Assembly: GCA_905221605.1 (NCBI GenBank)
Contig: CAJNDS010000080.1
Coordinates: 387,501 to 451,500 of the forward strand
DNA from: Symbiodinium natans
Taxonomy: Eukaryota; Sar; Dinophyceae; Suessiales; Symbiodiniaceae
Direction: 5' to 3'
Length of the DNA: 64,000 bases
The notes under the pieces were generated by a model. That model did no database searches and had not been told where the DNA came from. It saw nothing but the letters and a program-made list of their open reading frames with translations. The stretch's first letter is position 1, and each line of letters starts with the position of its first letter. The position numbers and the translations under genes were made by a program. Below, piece after piece: positions 19,840 through 29,516 of this stretch.

Positions 19840-21701
19840 TTAGCTGCGACTGACTGAGGGTGTTCGTGATGGAGTTCGTGGGGCAACTTCTCCGAATTGT
19901 ATGGCCGATTGCCGCTCAGAGTCGTTGAGGAACTGAGGCAACAGCGCCACGAAGTCGAAAGTGGGGGTGATCCTGGGTGGGGGTTGAGGTTCCCATCCAC
20001 TCTAATCCCTTAGAAGTGGCCCTCCGTCGTCTATGCAGGGTTGATCATGGGGTTTATATAAGGAACCCTAAACCCTAAACCCTAACCCTAAACCCTAAAC
20101 CCTAAACCCCAAACCCCAAACCCTAAACCCCGGTAGCCCGTCCGGGTCCCTGGCAGAAGGACAAGCCCGCGGGGGCCGGCATGCGAATGAAACAAGAAGC
20201 CGTCTCTTCTGAACGCAAACTAGCTGGTAGCTTCAAGGTTTCCAACATTATGAATGGGCTCCTGTGCTCAAAAAACCATAATAACGGAGAATCAAGAAAT
20301 GAACCCTATAAGCCCGAAACCCTAAACCCTAAACCCTAAGCCTAAACCCTAAACCCTAAACCCTAAACCCTAACCCAGCAGAGGGTCATCGTGGTGGAGG
20401 AGAAGAGCAGCCAGAGCTTCGGGGTGCGCGCTGCAACCAAAAGGGCCGAGGAGATGGGCGTGAGATCTCTTTGAATCCTTGGGGCTTCTCGAGGGTTTAG
20501 GGTTTAGGGTTTAGGGTTTAGGGCTTAGGGCTCAGGGTTTTCGGTGACGGTTGGGGTATCTCTTTGAACCCTTGGCTTCGAGGCGTTCAGGGCTGCAGAA
20601 GGCGGGGGGATGTGGGAGTTATCGGTACCAGGGGTGTTATAAGGCTTAGTCGTCCAGTAACCTGCGGGAATTGAAGGTGAACCTTTGGGATTCTAAGGGG
20701 ATTATATTCCCCAAAAAAGGTTAAAGGTTACCTACTCTAACAAACGTACTCTTGAGGTATAGGGAAGTGTTGCCATCATGGGGACCCATGGAGGGCCCAG
20801 AGTCTAGGAGATTCTCAGCTTTGTGGAAAGGGAATTGGGGAGAATGTGGGGTCCTTGGGCAAACCTGGGCCCTTATGAGAAACCCAAACCCTAAACCCTA
20901 AACCCTAAACCCCAAACCCTAAACCCTAAACCCTAAACCCTGAACCCCCAAGACCTCAAACCCTAACTCCTCCACAAATTTTCCGGCAGGGCGCTCGGTA
21001 GCTCCAGTCTCTGGGGCGCTCTTCGCTGGCTGCTGCGGCTCGCAGTTGCCGAGAGCCACCAGAGAAGTCACAGCACCCACGCCTTGTACCAACAGGGCTT
21101 AGGGTTTAGGGCTTCGGGTACTGTAGGGTTCAGGGTTTAGGGTTTAGGGCTTCGGGTACTGTAGGGTTTAGGGTTTAGGGCTTAGGGTTTAGGGCTTCGG
21201 GTACTGTAGGGTTCAGGGTTTAGGGTGTAGGGTTTAGGGCTTCGGGTACTGTAGGGTTTAGGGTTTCGGCTTTCGGGTTTAGGGTTTAGGGCTTCGGGTT
21301 TGTTTATAGGGTTTGCGGTTTATAGGGCTTCGGGTTACTTACAGAGTTTTTGGCTTTGGGTGAAGGGCTTAGGGCGTAGAATCTCAAGGGTTTTAAAGAC
21401 CTCCAAGTTTGCTTCTGCAGCATGAGCCCCTGACACAGCTTCGGAAGCACAGTCGAGAATGTATCTCAATTCACCTATTGTTTATTTTGTAGAATCGCTA
21501 TTCATATGCTGTACAAATGTTATGTTAATGTGCTTGCATCCTAAATTCCCTCGTCACGGGGGTTTCCTATCCCTAAACCCTAAACCCGCAACCCTAAACC
21601 CTAAACCCTAAACCCTACATGGGATTCCAAGGCGTAACTCGGCGCCTGCGTAGGTCAGCAAGAGCCGGCGCCAGCTCTTTAGGCGGCTGAGCCTGAGCCA
21701 T
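19840..21701 (-). CDS. Small two-exon gene, about 71 residues
   Basis: Exon 1 (21701-21619) begins with ATG: MAQAQPPKELAPALADLRRR, leaving in phase 2 at GTAGGGTTTAGGG. Exon 2 (19972-19840) begins after CACCCAG, completes the split codon as Met, reads ITPTFDFVALLPQFLNDSER and ends SRTPSVSRS with TAA. The phase match and the in-frame start and stop give a complete small protein with a Ser/Arg/Pro tail. A weakness is that the 1.65-kb intron contains three plus-strand exon candidates; exon 1 might instead be internal to the gene at 22037-23771. Confidence 0.45.
20157..20226 (+). CDS. Candidate exon
   Basis: Acceptor CCTGGCAG, then KDKPAGAGMRMKQEAVSSER, leaving in phase 1 at GTAGCTTC. CCCTAAA ends about 25 nt upstream. 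Another frame across this segment is also open, so phase is uncertain. Confidence 0.4.
20382..20459 (+). CDS. Candidate 26-codon exon, GTGAGA donor
   Basis: Very clean exon: acceptor CCCTAACCCAGCAG, residues RVIVVEEKSSQSFGVRAATK then RAEEMG, donor GTGAGATC. Third positions are almost all G or C. The acceptor is continuous with a CCCTAAA tract and the following intron reaches TTTAGGG within 35 nt. The protein is not recognised. Confidence 0.6.
20990..21096 (+). CDS. Candidate 35-codon exon
   Basis: Acceptor TTCCGGCAG, phase 2 entry, residues ALGSSSLWGALRWLLRLAVA then ESHQRSHSTHALYQQ; open throughout. The right end merges with GGCTTAGGG, so a GC donor is likely. The first half is hydrophobic. 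Confidence 0.5.
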
Positions 21702-22036
21702 GTCGTAGGAGAGAGGAGTTTCGGGTTTAGAGGGCTTAGGGTTCAGGGCTCTTAGGGTGTAGGGTTTAGGGTTTGGGGTTTGGGGTTTAGGGTTTGGGGT
21801 TTTGGGTTTAGGGTTGAGGGTTTGGGGCTTAGGGTTTAGAGTCCAAGCGCCTGAGGGTTAGTCAGGTTTCTAGGGTTCGTAGGGCTTTTAAGGTTTAGGG
21901 CCTCTCTGCTGCCTAGTTTATGGGACTTGTTGCGATCTCCTTTTTGTGGGCCTAAACCCTAAACCCTACAGTAAACCCTAAACCCTAAACCGTGGGCGGT
22001 TTTTGTTGGGGGGAATCTGCGGCTTCCCCCCGAAAC

Positions 22037-23771
22037 CCAGCTTGGGGGCAGGAGGCCGCCCAGCAGGGAACCCAGGGACGCGCCCACGCGCATGGCGACT
22101 TGGCCGATGCTCAGGGCCTGGCAGGATCATCCCCGAAAAAGGGGCCTATTTAGGGTTTAGGGTTTAGGGTTTAGGGTTTAGGGTTTAGGGTTTAGGGTTT
22201 AGGGTTTAGGGTTTGATGCCCTGAAACCCTCTGAAAAATGTTCCTGAACATGATCCTCTTAAACCCAATAAGGCAAAATTTAACATGTCCGAAGGGCCTA
22301 ATTAGGGCCCAACATGCCAGGATAAGCCGCAATTGGCGCTAAGCTTTTGAACATCCCTTGTTCGTTTTGCATCGAAAGACCCTTCTTTTTCCGTGAGGGG
22401 AGGGGGGGGGAAGCTCCCGACATTCAGCTTCCACAGTCAAGCACGCGGACTATGGAACATTGGCTGAAAATGGTGGGTTTCCGGTTGGGCCGGTTTCTTC
22501 ATGCAAAGAGGTAGGCGGAAGGTTGGGTATATAGGTGGAGGTCATGGAATCCCTAAACCCTGAACCCTAAACCCTAAACATGGCGCTTGCAGCCTGCACT
22601 TGCCCACCGCCGCTGAAGACCGTTTTGATGCTGACGGCTGCCGCCGTCCACACAGCGGCCGTCCCGAACCTACTGCGGTGGGATTTAATAGGGTAGGGGT
22701 TTTGCAGCGCACACACCCTTAAACCAACTAGTCTGAACTTCTGATAGTACCCTCAACCCTCATAGACTCAGAACAAATAACTCGGACCTGACAAACCGTG
22801 AGAACCCTTACATATATCAACCCGCTTCCGCCCTATCCCTCCCCCACATCCTAAGCCCCAAACCCATGAAGTTCATCGACGTTAACAAAACTCCCCGGAG
22901 CTTTCGTGGCAACCTCCCCCCAAACTGAACCCTGAATACTTAACCCTAAACCCTAAACCCAAAACCCCAAACCCTAAACCCAAAACCCAAAACCCTAAAC
23001 CCCAAACCCTAAACCCCAAACCGAAACCCTGCCTGGAAGCTGCGAAGCTGGCAACGAGGGCTTTCCCCGGGCCGGGGGCCCGGGCCATGGACCCAAAGCT
23101 GCCGGCCAGGAGCCTAGGATTGGGGTTTAGGGTTTGGGGTTTAGGGTTTAGGGCTTAGGGTTTAGGGTTTGGGGTTTAGGGTTTAGGGTTTAGGGTTTAG
23201 GGTTTAGGGTTTAAGGTTTAGGGTTTAGGGTTAAGGGTTATAGGGTTCAAGGTTTAGGGCTTATGTTTTAGGGTTTGGGGTTGGTTTAGGGCTTTTTGGG
23301 AGGGGGGGGGGGGGTTGTGGGCGCTTCTCTAGCCTCGTACTTTAGATCCTTACTCAACCAGAGCCAGGGTACAGCAATATTGCGAAGAGGGACCGCATGC
23401 CTCCAATCGCATCCACCACGGCACCACCAAGCAGCTTGCCCAGGGCATAAGCGAACTGCCCTTGCCAAGGGTGCTGCAAGAGAGTATCTGAACTTCTACG
23501 CCCGGCGCGTGCCCTAATGATGCATCGTCAACGGGTCAGCTGCAGCACTGTATGCCTTGGGGACACAGCGACCCCTAACATCGCGATCCTCTACCCCATA
23601 CTAGATTTCTTAGAGCGCATGGACTAAAACCTTTCAGGTTCATCTAGTACCCAAGGTGCTTTAGGGTTTCCCCGCCTGTGGCATTGAGCCGTCCCACCTG
23701 GGCGATGTCCACGTTGACCGCCGCGTCTCGCGTCATGTCCAATAAGGCCAGGCTGACCACGGACCGGAAGC
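22037..23771 (-). CDS. Two-exon gene fragment
   Basis: Exons 23771-23698 and 22117-22037 join 0|0. The first reads FRSVVSLALLDMTRDAAVNV then DIAQ, donor GTGGGACG. The second reads ALSIGQVAMRVGASLGSLLG then GLLPPSW, donor GTTTCGGG. The second is glycine/leucine-rich and could be a membrane segment. Codon use is strongly biased to G/C. The family is unknown. Confidence 0.5.
22212..22306 (-). repeat. Introner-like element, copy 2
   Basis: Shares CCCTCTGAAAA, TTCCTGAA, CCTCTTAAACCCAATAAGG and AGGGCCTAATTAG in order with the armadillo-gene intron (11963-12121) and with 28370-28457. It follows directly on a TTTAGGG array (22147-22211). No exon is visible at its ends. Confidence 0.65.
22593..22677 (+). 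CDS. Candidate exon, hydrophobic segment
   Basis: Acceptor GCTTGCAG, phase 1 entry, CTCPPPLKTVLMLTAAAVHT then AAVPNLLR, donor GTGGGATT in phase 2. The central stretch could be a membrane helix or signal anchor. Confidence 0.5.
23040..23110 (+). CDS. Candidate exon
   Basis: Acceptor TGGAAG, residues AKLATRAFPGPGARAMDPKL then PAR, strong G/C third positions. The right boundary is unclear (a GC donor or GA donor before TTTAGGG variants). Confidence 0.45.
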
Positions 23772-24312
23772 CTCGGCAGGTTATCGAGTTTAGGGTTCAG
23801 GGTTTAGGATTCAGGGTTTAGGGTTTAGGGTTTAGAGGTTGCTGGATTTTGCTAGTGGGCCTAGAAGTCTAAAGGACCGTTGCAGAGTCCAAGGGTTAGG
23901 GATACCGATAATCTAGATGTGTTTACGGTAGTAGTTGCATCTGCTGCCCCACTCCGGCTGAATGTTCGCCCCTAGAAACCCCGCAAACCCACTAAACTAT
24001 AACGGCCCGATACACCCTCTAAGCCCTCTCCAGAAATCCTCTAAGCCCCATGATCCCTCAATAACCCCTCTAAAGCCTATACATCCTACAAACTCTGTAT
24101 ACTGTATACACCCTCTAAACCCCAACAACCTGATAAACCCTATGAAACCCATACACCCCTTTGCAGGCCCCCTGAAGGTCGAACCGACCGAAGCCTCCCC
24201 GAACGCTGGGCGAAAAGAACCCTACATGGTTACCCTACTTCGGGTTGTCGTACCCTAAACCCTAAACCCAAGCCCACAACCCTAGTACAGGGTGGAGGAT
24301 CCAAACTTCAAG

Positions 24313-24437
24313 GTTCACTTGGCTTCCCCCCGAAAAATCGGTGGTCGAACGCCAAGCGTCTGAACGCCGTGCCGGCCACCGAGCAGATGGCCAAAAGGGA
24401 GCGCTGCTTCTCTGCCGTCATCGTCATGGCGGGAGCT
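24313..24437 (+). CDS. Candidate 41-codon exon with GTAAGA donor
   Basis: Acceptor CTTCAAG, phase 1 entry, residues include PPKNRWSNAKRLNAVPATEQ then MAKRERCFSAVIVMAGA, ending at a near-consensus donor GTAAGA. It is among the best-supported single exons here. Unknown family. Confidence 0.55.
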
Positions 24438-25522
24438 GTAAGAAAAATGGTGGTGGATTAGGAGCTGGGAGAGGTTTCAGGTTTCAGTGTCCCCAAACCC
24501 TAAACCCTAAACCCTAAACCCTAATACCCTAATACACCCTAAACCCTCTGGTCTTTGAGCTTTTTGCGTGAGATGTTGGGTTCAAGGCTTGCTGTATGGT
24601 CCAGGCTTCGGCTTGTCTGAGCCGCTTCTTCGTTTGGAAGGGCTTAAGGGCTTATAGGGTTTATACGGTTTAGGGCTAGGGCAACTTTTCGCGTAAGTGC
24701 CGTCTGCATTGAGAATCAGAGCCTTGGATGGCTGCTTGGTAGGGATGAAGCCCCATGCACCCATATAGCAAGTAGTCAAACCCAACAGGGACAGTACAGA
24801 AGCATAAAATATTCACAATACAAGTAGCTGTGCGCTCTGGGGAGCCTCAAGGAGTTCTGAGTGTTGCTTGCCAAGGTTCAGGGTTTCAGTGCTTCAGGGT
24901 AGTCGGTAGGGCTTCCTGGCTTCGGCAAGAGATGCTGAGCTTCCAAACTCCCCTCCGATTGAACAATCGCTTTTGTATTCTTGAATGCAACAACAGCCCC
25001 CCATCCTGACAATGCTGACACCGACCCTGCCCGTTGCACGAAGTCTCGAAACTTAGCGAGGCTCATAGTGGGACACTGTTGACTTTCTTCTCGGAGCCAG
25101 TTAGAGGAACACGGCCTTTCTAGGCACGATTATACTGACGGCTCGCAAAAAACTTCGTAATACCGAAGTGTGCACTTGGCTGCCTGACTTCTGATGCCTT
25201 TGCCCTGATGCTCTGAGACTTCTCATGCTTCCTTGCTCCTGGGCTTCCATCACTTCGCACAAAAACGAATGAAACTGATGAGTCCTCTCCCCTCATGCTT
25301 GCTCAGGCCGCTTTAGGCCCTGACAAAACTGCGCGTAACTCCAGTCGCACGCGACATGCTTGGGAACGGGAAACAGGTCGCCAGTTGCCCTGGAGAGTTC
25401 CGCATGAAGTGCTGCATCCTGTCCAACACCTGTACACGGAAGTGAGTCAACTACTGGCCGAGCTGGGTCGGCCCGTCAAATCGCACGAGTGCTCGCAGGC
25501 GGTCACTTGCCAATGTACTCAC
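24438..25522. other. Mostly non-coding
   Basis: Few telomere-type tracts. The minus strand has a complete 62-codon ORF (24878-25066, MSLAKFRDFVQRAGSVSALS at its start) with fairly coding-like codons. The plus strand at 25295-25531 has an ORF of 78 codons. Neither has family similarity or clear splice sites; both are left as possibilities. Confidence 0.4.
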
Positions 25523-26009
25523 CATCTTTGAAGAATGTCCCATACTGTGGCTCGTCGTATGCATTCGCGTGAATTTTCAACCACTTGGTCGAGCTCTTCA
25601 CGACGTCATCCAGCTCGGCCGACAAGTCTTCCTTGGCCTCGTGTTTAGCTGACAGCTCAGAATGCTTCTTCCGCAGTGTGGCGAGGAATCTCTTGTGCTC
25701 AGTTCGGTGAGTGATGACCTGGGTGTTTCTTTAAAGCCCCGTTGAAAATTATTTATGAATAGGTTCCCTTAAAAGGGAAGAAAGGGAAACTTAAAATTCT
25801 CCTTTAAAACAGTACCCAGTTTCATTCGGTATCTGGTACTTGTCGAACAAGGCCTCTTCCGCCCTAAAGTGAGCCTCCACTGCGTCGATGACACCCCCCA
25901 GTTCCTCAACCCATCTTGACGACTCCTTCAGCGCGACCACGGCAGACCACAGATCTTGGTGCTGCTGGTCCATCTCGGGAATATTCACGGACTTGATCTT
26001 GTCTGCCAT
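25523..26009 (-). CDS. Haemerythrin-like di-iron protein
   Basis: Exons 26009-25816 and 25728-25523, joined as GG|A through an 87-nt intron (GTACTG ... TTTAAAG). Met at 26009 gives MADKIKSVNIPEMDQQHQDL. The ordered ligand pattern of the haemerythrin four-helix bundle is present: His in DQQH, HFRAE (HxxxE), HRTEH (HxxxH) and HANAYD (HxxxxD). Members bind O2 or sense O2/iron through a di-iron site. The length to the second donor (about 133 residues) is already that of a whole domain. Exon 2 ends KDG at GTGAGT, so at least one short C-terminal exon is missing. An upstream in-frame Met at 26063 is less likely because the sequence before MADK looks intronic. Confidence 0.85.
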
Positions 26010-26311
26010 GGCACGGAGGCGTTTTTGTGAACGAAACTCCCAGTATACCTTGTCTTGAAACATATGTCTAGCCTGAGCCCTAATTCCCTAAATCGGTGGT
26101 ACCGTGAAGCCCCATTGAGATGCTTGAGGACGCGAACTCCAAGCACCAAACTTTGGGGACCAAACGAACCTGAAAACATGGGATCACCTGCCCTGTACTA
26201 CGAAAATCCCGATGAGGGTATATGGGACCCTAAACACTAAACCCTACACCCTAAACCCTAAAACCCTTTAAGGTCCATCAAGTCCCCATGGTTTAAGGGT
26301 TTCGGGTGCAG

Positions 26312-26380
26312 TGGTTTGAGTAACAAGCGAGACAACAAGGAAGGCAAGTTGGATCTAGCGCTTGTGGACAATTTCGGGAT
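26312..26380 (+). CDS. Candidate exon
   Basis: Acceptor GGGTGCAG, residues GLSNKRDNKEGKLDLALVDN then FG, donor GTTCAGGG in phase 2. CCCTAAA left, TTTAGGG right. It lies on the strand opposite the haemerythrin gene. Confidence 0.5.
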
Positions 26381-26655
26381 GTTCAGGGTTTAGGGTTTAG
26401 GGTTTAGGGTTTAGGGTTTAGGGTTTAGGAACCTCAAAAGGCCCAGGAACGACAAAGGAACTCTGAGCGAAGTTTGCAGGAATGGGTTTAGGGGTCACTG
26501 CTTGGGGTTTGGGGTTTAGGGTTTAGGGTTTAGGGTTTGGGGCATACGAGGCACTTTGGCCCTGGTCTCTGAGCCGAGAAAAACCCCTAACGCCCTTTGA
26601 AGCCTTGACCCAGCTCAGCTCGTGGCTAGGGTTTAGGGTTTAGGGTTTAGGGTTT

Positions 26656-26744
26656 AGGGTTTAGGGTTTGGGGTTTGGGGTTTGGGGTTTGGGGTTTGGG
26701 GTTTGGGGTTTGGGGTTTGGGGTTTGGGGTTTGGGGTTTGGGGT
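26656..26744 (+). repeat. TTTAGGG array converted to TTTGGGG
   Basis: A few TTTAGGG units followed by about 12 uniform TTTGGGG units. A similar block lies at 37466-37520. Uniformity of the variant implies local expansion of one mutated unit. Confidence 0.9.
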
Positions 26745-27658
26745 TCTGGACATACAGTGAATCCTGAGCCCTAAACACCAAACCCTCAACCAGGAAATTC
26801 CGCATGAGTTTGAGAGTTGATTTCGAATAAGAGCCTGACACCCATCGGGCCTTGATCCTACCCTAACGTGAGGGTACAGAAACAACGGCACTCTAGGGTT
26901 TAGGGTTTAGGGTTTGGGGTTTGGGGTTTAGGGACCCTTCCGAAACTTCAAGGAGGGTTCAACAGGATTCTTTGCCACGCCTTGCAAGAGGCAAGGTCAG
27001 CCAAGGCACTTCCTTCGGAAGTGCAACAAAAGCCAGGACTTCCAGAAGTCTTTGGATCCGAAAGGACTGGCAAGAGTGCTGAGGGTTTAGGGTTTATAGG
27101 GTTTAGGGCCAACTGGGTGACTTTCGTGGCTGCGATCCCTTCACCCAAAGAACTTCAACGCACCACCTAGGTTTCTCTGCCGGCTCAGAAGCTAGAGAAG
27201 CAAAGGTGCCAGAGATGCTGCTAGGCATATTTGGGAATGCTGAGATGCTGCTAGGATCCCGAAAGGGTACCCCTCAAATGGGTGGTCATCTCAGGTGTCC
27301 GGCAGCGAGCTTTCTCAGTCCTCCTGGCGAATTCAGTTAGGGTCTAGGGTCTAGGGTCTAGGGTTTAGGGTTTAGGGTTAATTAAGGGTTAAGGGTTAAG
27401 GGTTGAGTGAGGGTTAAGGGTTTAGGATTTAGAGGCATTTCCGGAAACAAACATACCCCATCGCGAATGTACACGTGGGCACACACACACAGACACGCAC
27501 GCGCACGAATACTCGCACATCGTGACTCAACTTGCAAGCAGCACAAACTCAAGAGCAATGCCCCTCACTCCCTCAACACCTCTTCAACCCTAAACCCTAA
27601 ACCCTAAACCCTAAACTCTAAACTCTAAACCCCTCAGTTTCATTCCGAATTCCCAAAG

Positions 27659-28286
27659 ACTCGACGAAGAGTCCTCCACCGGAGCCGCATAGACTTTCCT
27701 GGCGCAAGCAGCTTGGTGAAGCTCAGGAGGGGACGAGGTGTGGCACATCTCATCAGGGCTTCTGAGGCCGACTTGGGTTTAGGGTTTAGGGTTTAGGGGT
27801 TAGGGTTTAGGGTTTGGGGTTTAGGGTTTAGGGTTTAGGGTTTAGGGTTTAGGGTTTAGGGTTTAGGCCTTAGGGTCCCCCTTCAGGGGAATTGAGGTGT
27901 ATGACGGCTCGGTTCCACGAATTCGGCCCCAGCTTGGGAAGGCTCAGCTGAGCCAGGGTCCAATGAGGACGCTCCAAGAGCAAATCCGTAGATCCAACGA
28001 TTTGGGGCATGCGAAACCAGCGCCGATTCTGCAAGGAGCCAGATGCCCAGCCCTACATTCTGAACACAAAAAACCTAAGCCCTAAACCCTAAACTTTAAA
28101 CCCTGAACCCTGAACCCTAAAACCCTAAACCCTAAACCCTAAACCCTAAACCCTAAACCCTAAACCCTAAACTTGAACCCTCAACCAAAAGCCCAAGACC
28201 CATCTGAGCTCCGGGCTTTACCGGCTTGGGCGGAGGCTCACCGAGTAGTTCCAAAGACTCCGAGGCTCCTCGGGCAAAGAAACTCG
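27659..28286 (+). CDS. Two-exon gene fragment
   Basis: Exons 27659-27776 and 28192-28286 join in phase as G|CC (Ala). Residues: TRRRVLHRSRIDFPGASSLV and KLRRGRGVAHLIRASEADL, then QDPSELRALPAWAEAHRVVP and KTPRLLGQRNS. Both donors are GTTTAGGG, the first base of each array directly following the exon. The intron therefore begins with a TTTAGGG array (27777-27867) and ends with a CCCTAAA array (28078-28172). Basic protein, no family recognised. Confidence 0.55.
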
Positions 28287-28369
28287 GTTTAGGGTTTAGG
28301 GTTTAGGGTTTAGGGTTTAGGGTTTAGGGTTTAGGGTTTAGGGTTTAGGGTTTAGGTTTAGGGTTTGGC

Positions 28370-28457
28370 CCTTAAAACCCTCTGAACAAATATTCCTATA
28401 TAAGGTCCTCTTAAACCCAATACGGGAAGAGACAAAAACATCCCAAGGGCCTACTTA
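28370..28457 (-). repeat. Introner-like element, copy 3
   Basis: On the minus strand it begins GTAGGCCCTTGGGATG and ends TTCAGAGGG, the same ends as the armadillo-gene intron, without an internal telomere-type array. The flanking minus-strand sequence to the right (28458-28515) reads SKSPLPRGNRDFMADPHV, coding-like, so this copy may also be an intron. Confidence 0.65.
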
Positions 28458-29409
28458 GTTAACATGGGGATCGGCCATGAAGTCTCGATTGCCACGAGGA
28501 AGTGGCGACTTGCTCTGTTTCGGGTCTAGGGCTTAAGGCTTAGGGTTTAGGGCACGATCGGGAAGACATTAAACAACTCTTGCACTACTCTAGCGGTGGC
28601 ATGTCTGCGTGAGTTTGCACATGGCTCAGGCGCACGCCCTCCAGCTTCAGCAAGAGAACTTGGCCACAGTGGTATGGTGGGGCCTTGGGAGCAGCAAGCC
28701 CTGCCAACGTGTGTCACTTGAAATTGCCAAGATTTCGGGCGTACCTTGCTATCCCTGGACTCGAGATCATGGGAGGCCATCAGCTCAGGCAAGATGGGTC
28801 TAGTGACCAGAGCTTTCTTTTAAGGGTTTTCCGGTGCTTGAGCTGGCAGCTTCCGATTGTGAGGCAGTGCAGGCACATCGCTCTTTTGAGACTGGCAGCT
28901 TCCCAGGCACAAATCCAAGAAGCGTGGTGCCAAGGCTAACAAGACCAAGGCACTTGGCTCCGGACAAGAGGCTGGGAGCGTCAATTCAGCTTGGCTTTGC
29001 AAAAAGGGGGCGTCAGCCGGAAATGCTGAAAGCGGCCTGTACAGAACCCTAAACCCTAAACCCTAAACCCTAAACCCTAAACCCTAAACCCTTTCAAGAC
29101 GCATATAGCTTTGCCTTCATTTACTCGACTCCAAGGCTAACAAGACCGTGGCAGTCAAGCAATGCAGGGCAGAGCGCACCGTCTGATTCCGGCAGGGTCG
29201 GTGGAGCGATACACAGTCCTGTTGAACGATATCTGAAGTCGATCCAATGACTATTTTCTTTACCCGTGATTCTATCATCCTTCCTCGTTCCCGCTGTCCC
29301 CGGCATGCAACTCACGCGCCACCGGCCCATGCAACTAACTCACCAGGAGGAATTCAAAAACTGAGAGAGCAGCAGCAGAATAAATCTATGCTGAGCTTTC
29401 TGGGGGTGT

Positions 29410-29495
29410 CCGAATTTAGGGGTACCTCTTTTGGGGTCCTTCTTATACGGGAATCCTAGGTCTACTATCGGGGTCCCTTACTTTCGTAAACCCCC
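29410..29495 (-). repeat. GTTTAC/GGTACC dispersed element, copy C
   Basis: Blocks TTAGGGGTACCTC, GGGGTCCTTCTTAT, GGAATCCTAGGTCTAC, GGGGTCCCTTA and CGTAAACCCCC. It lies about 20 nt beyond the stop codon of the ankyrin-like gene. Confidence 0.65.
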
Positions 29496-29516
29496 TTCTG
29501 AGTCTACGGCACATTG

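Noticed and set aside
26647-26891. ORFs ending in PNPKPQTPNPKPQ repeats here and at many array edges
   Set aside because: Translations of TTTGGGG/CCCTAAA tracts; the repeated KP-type ends recur at many loci for that reason.
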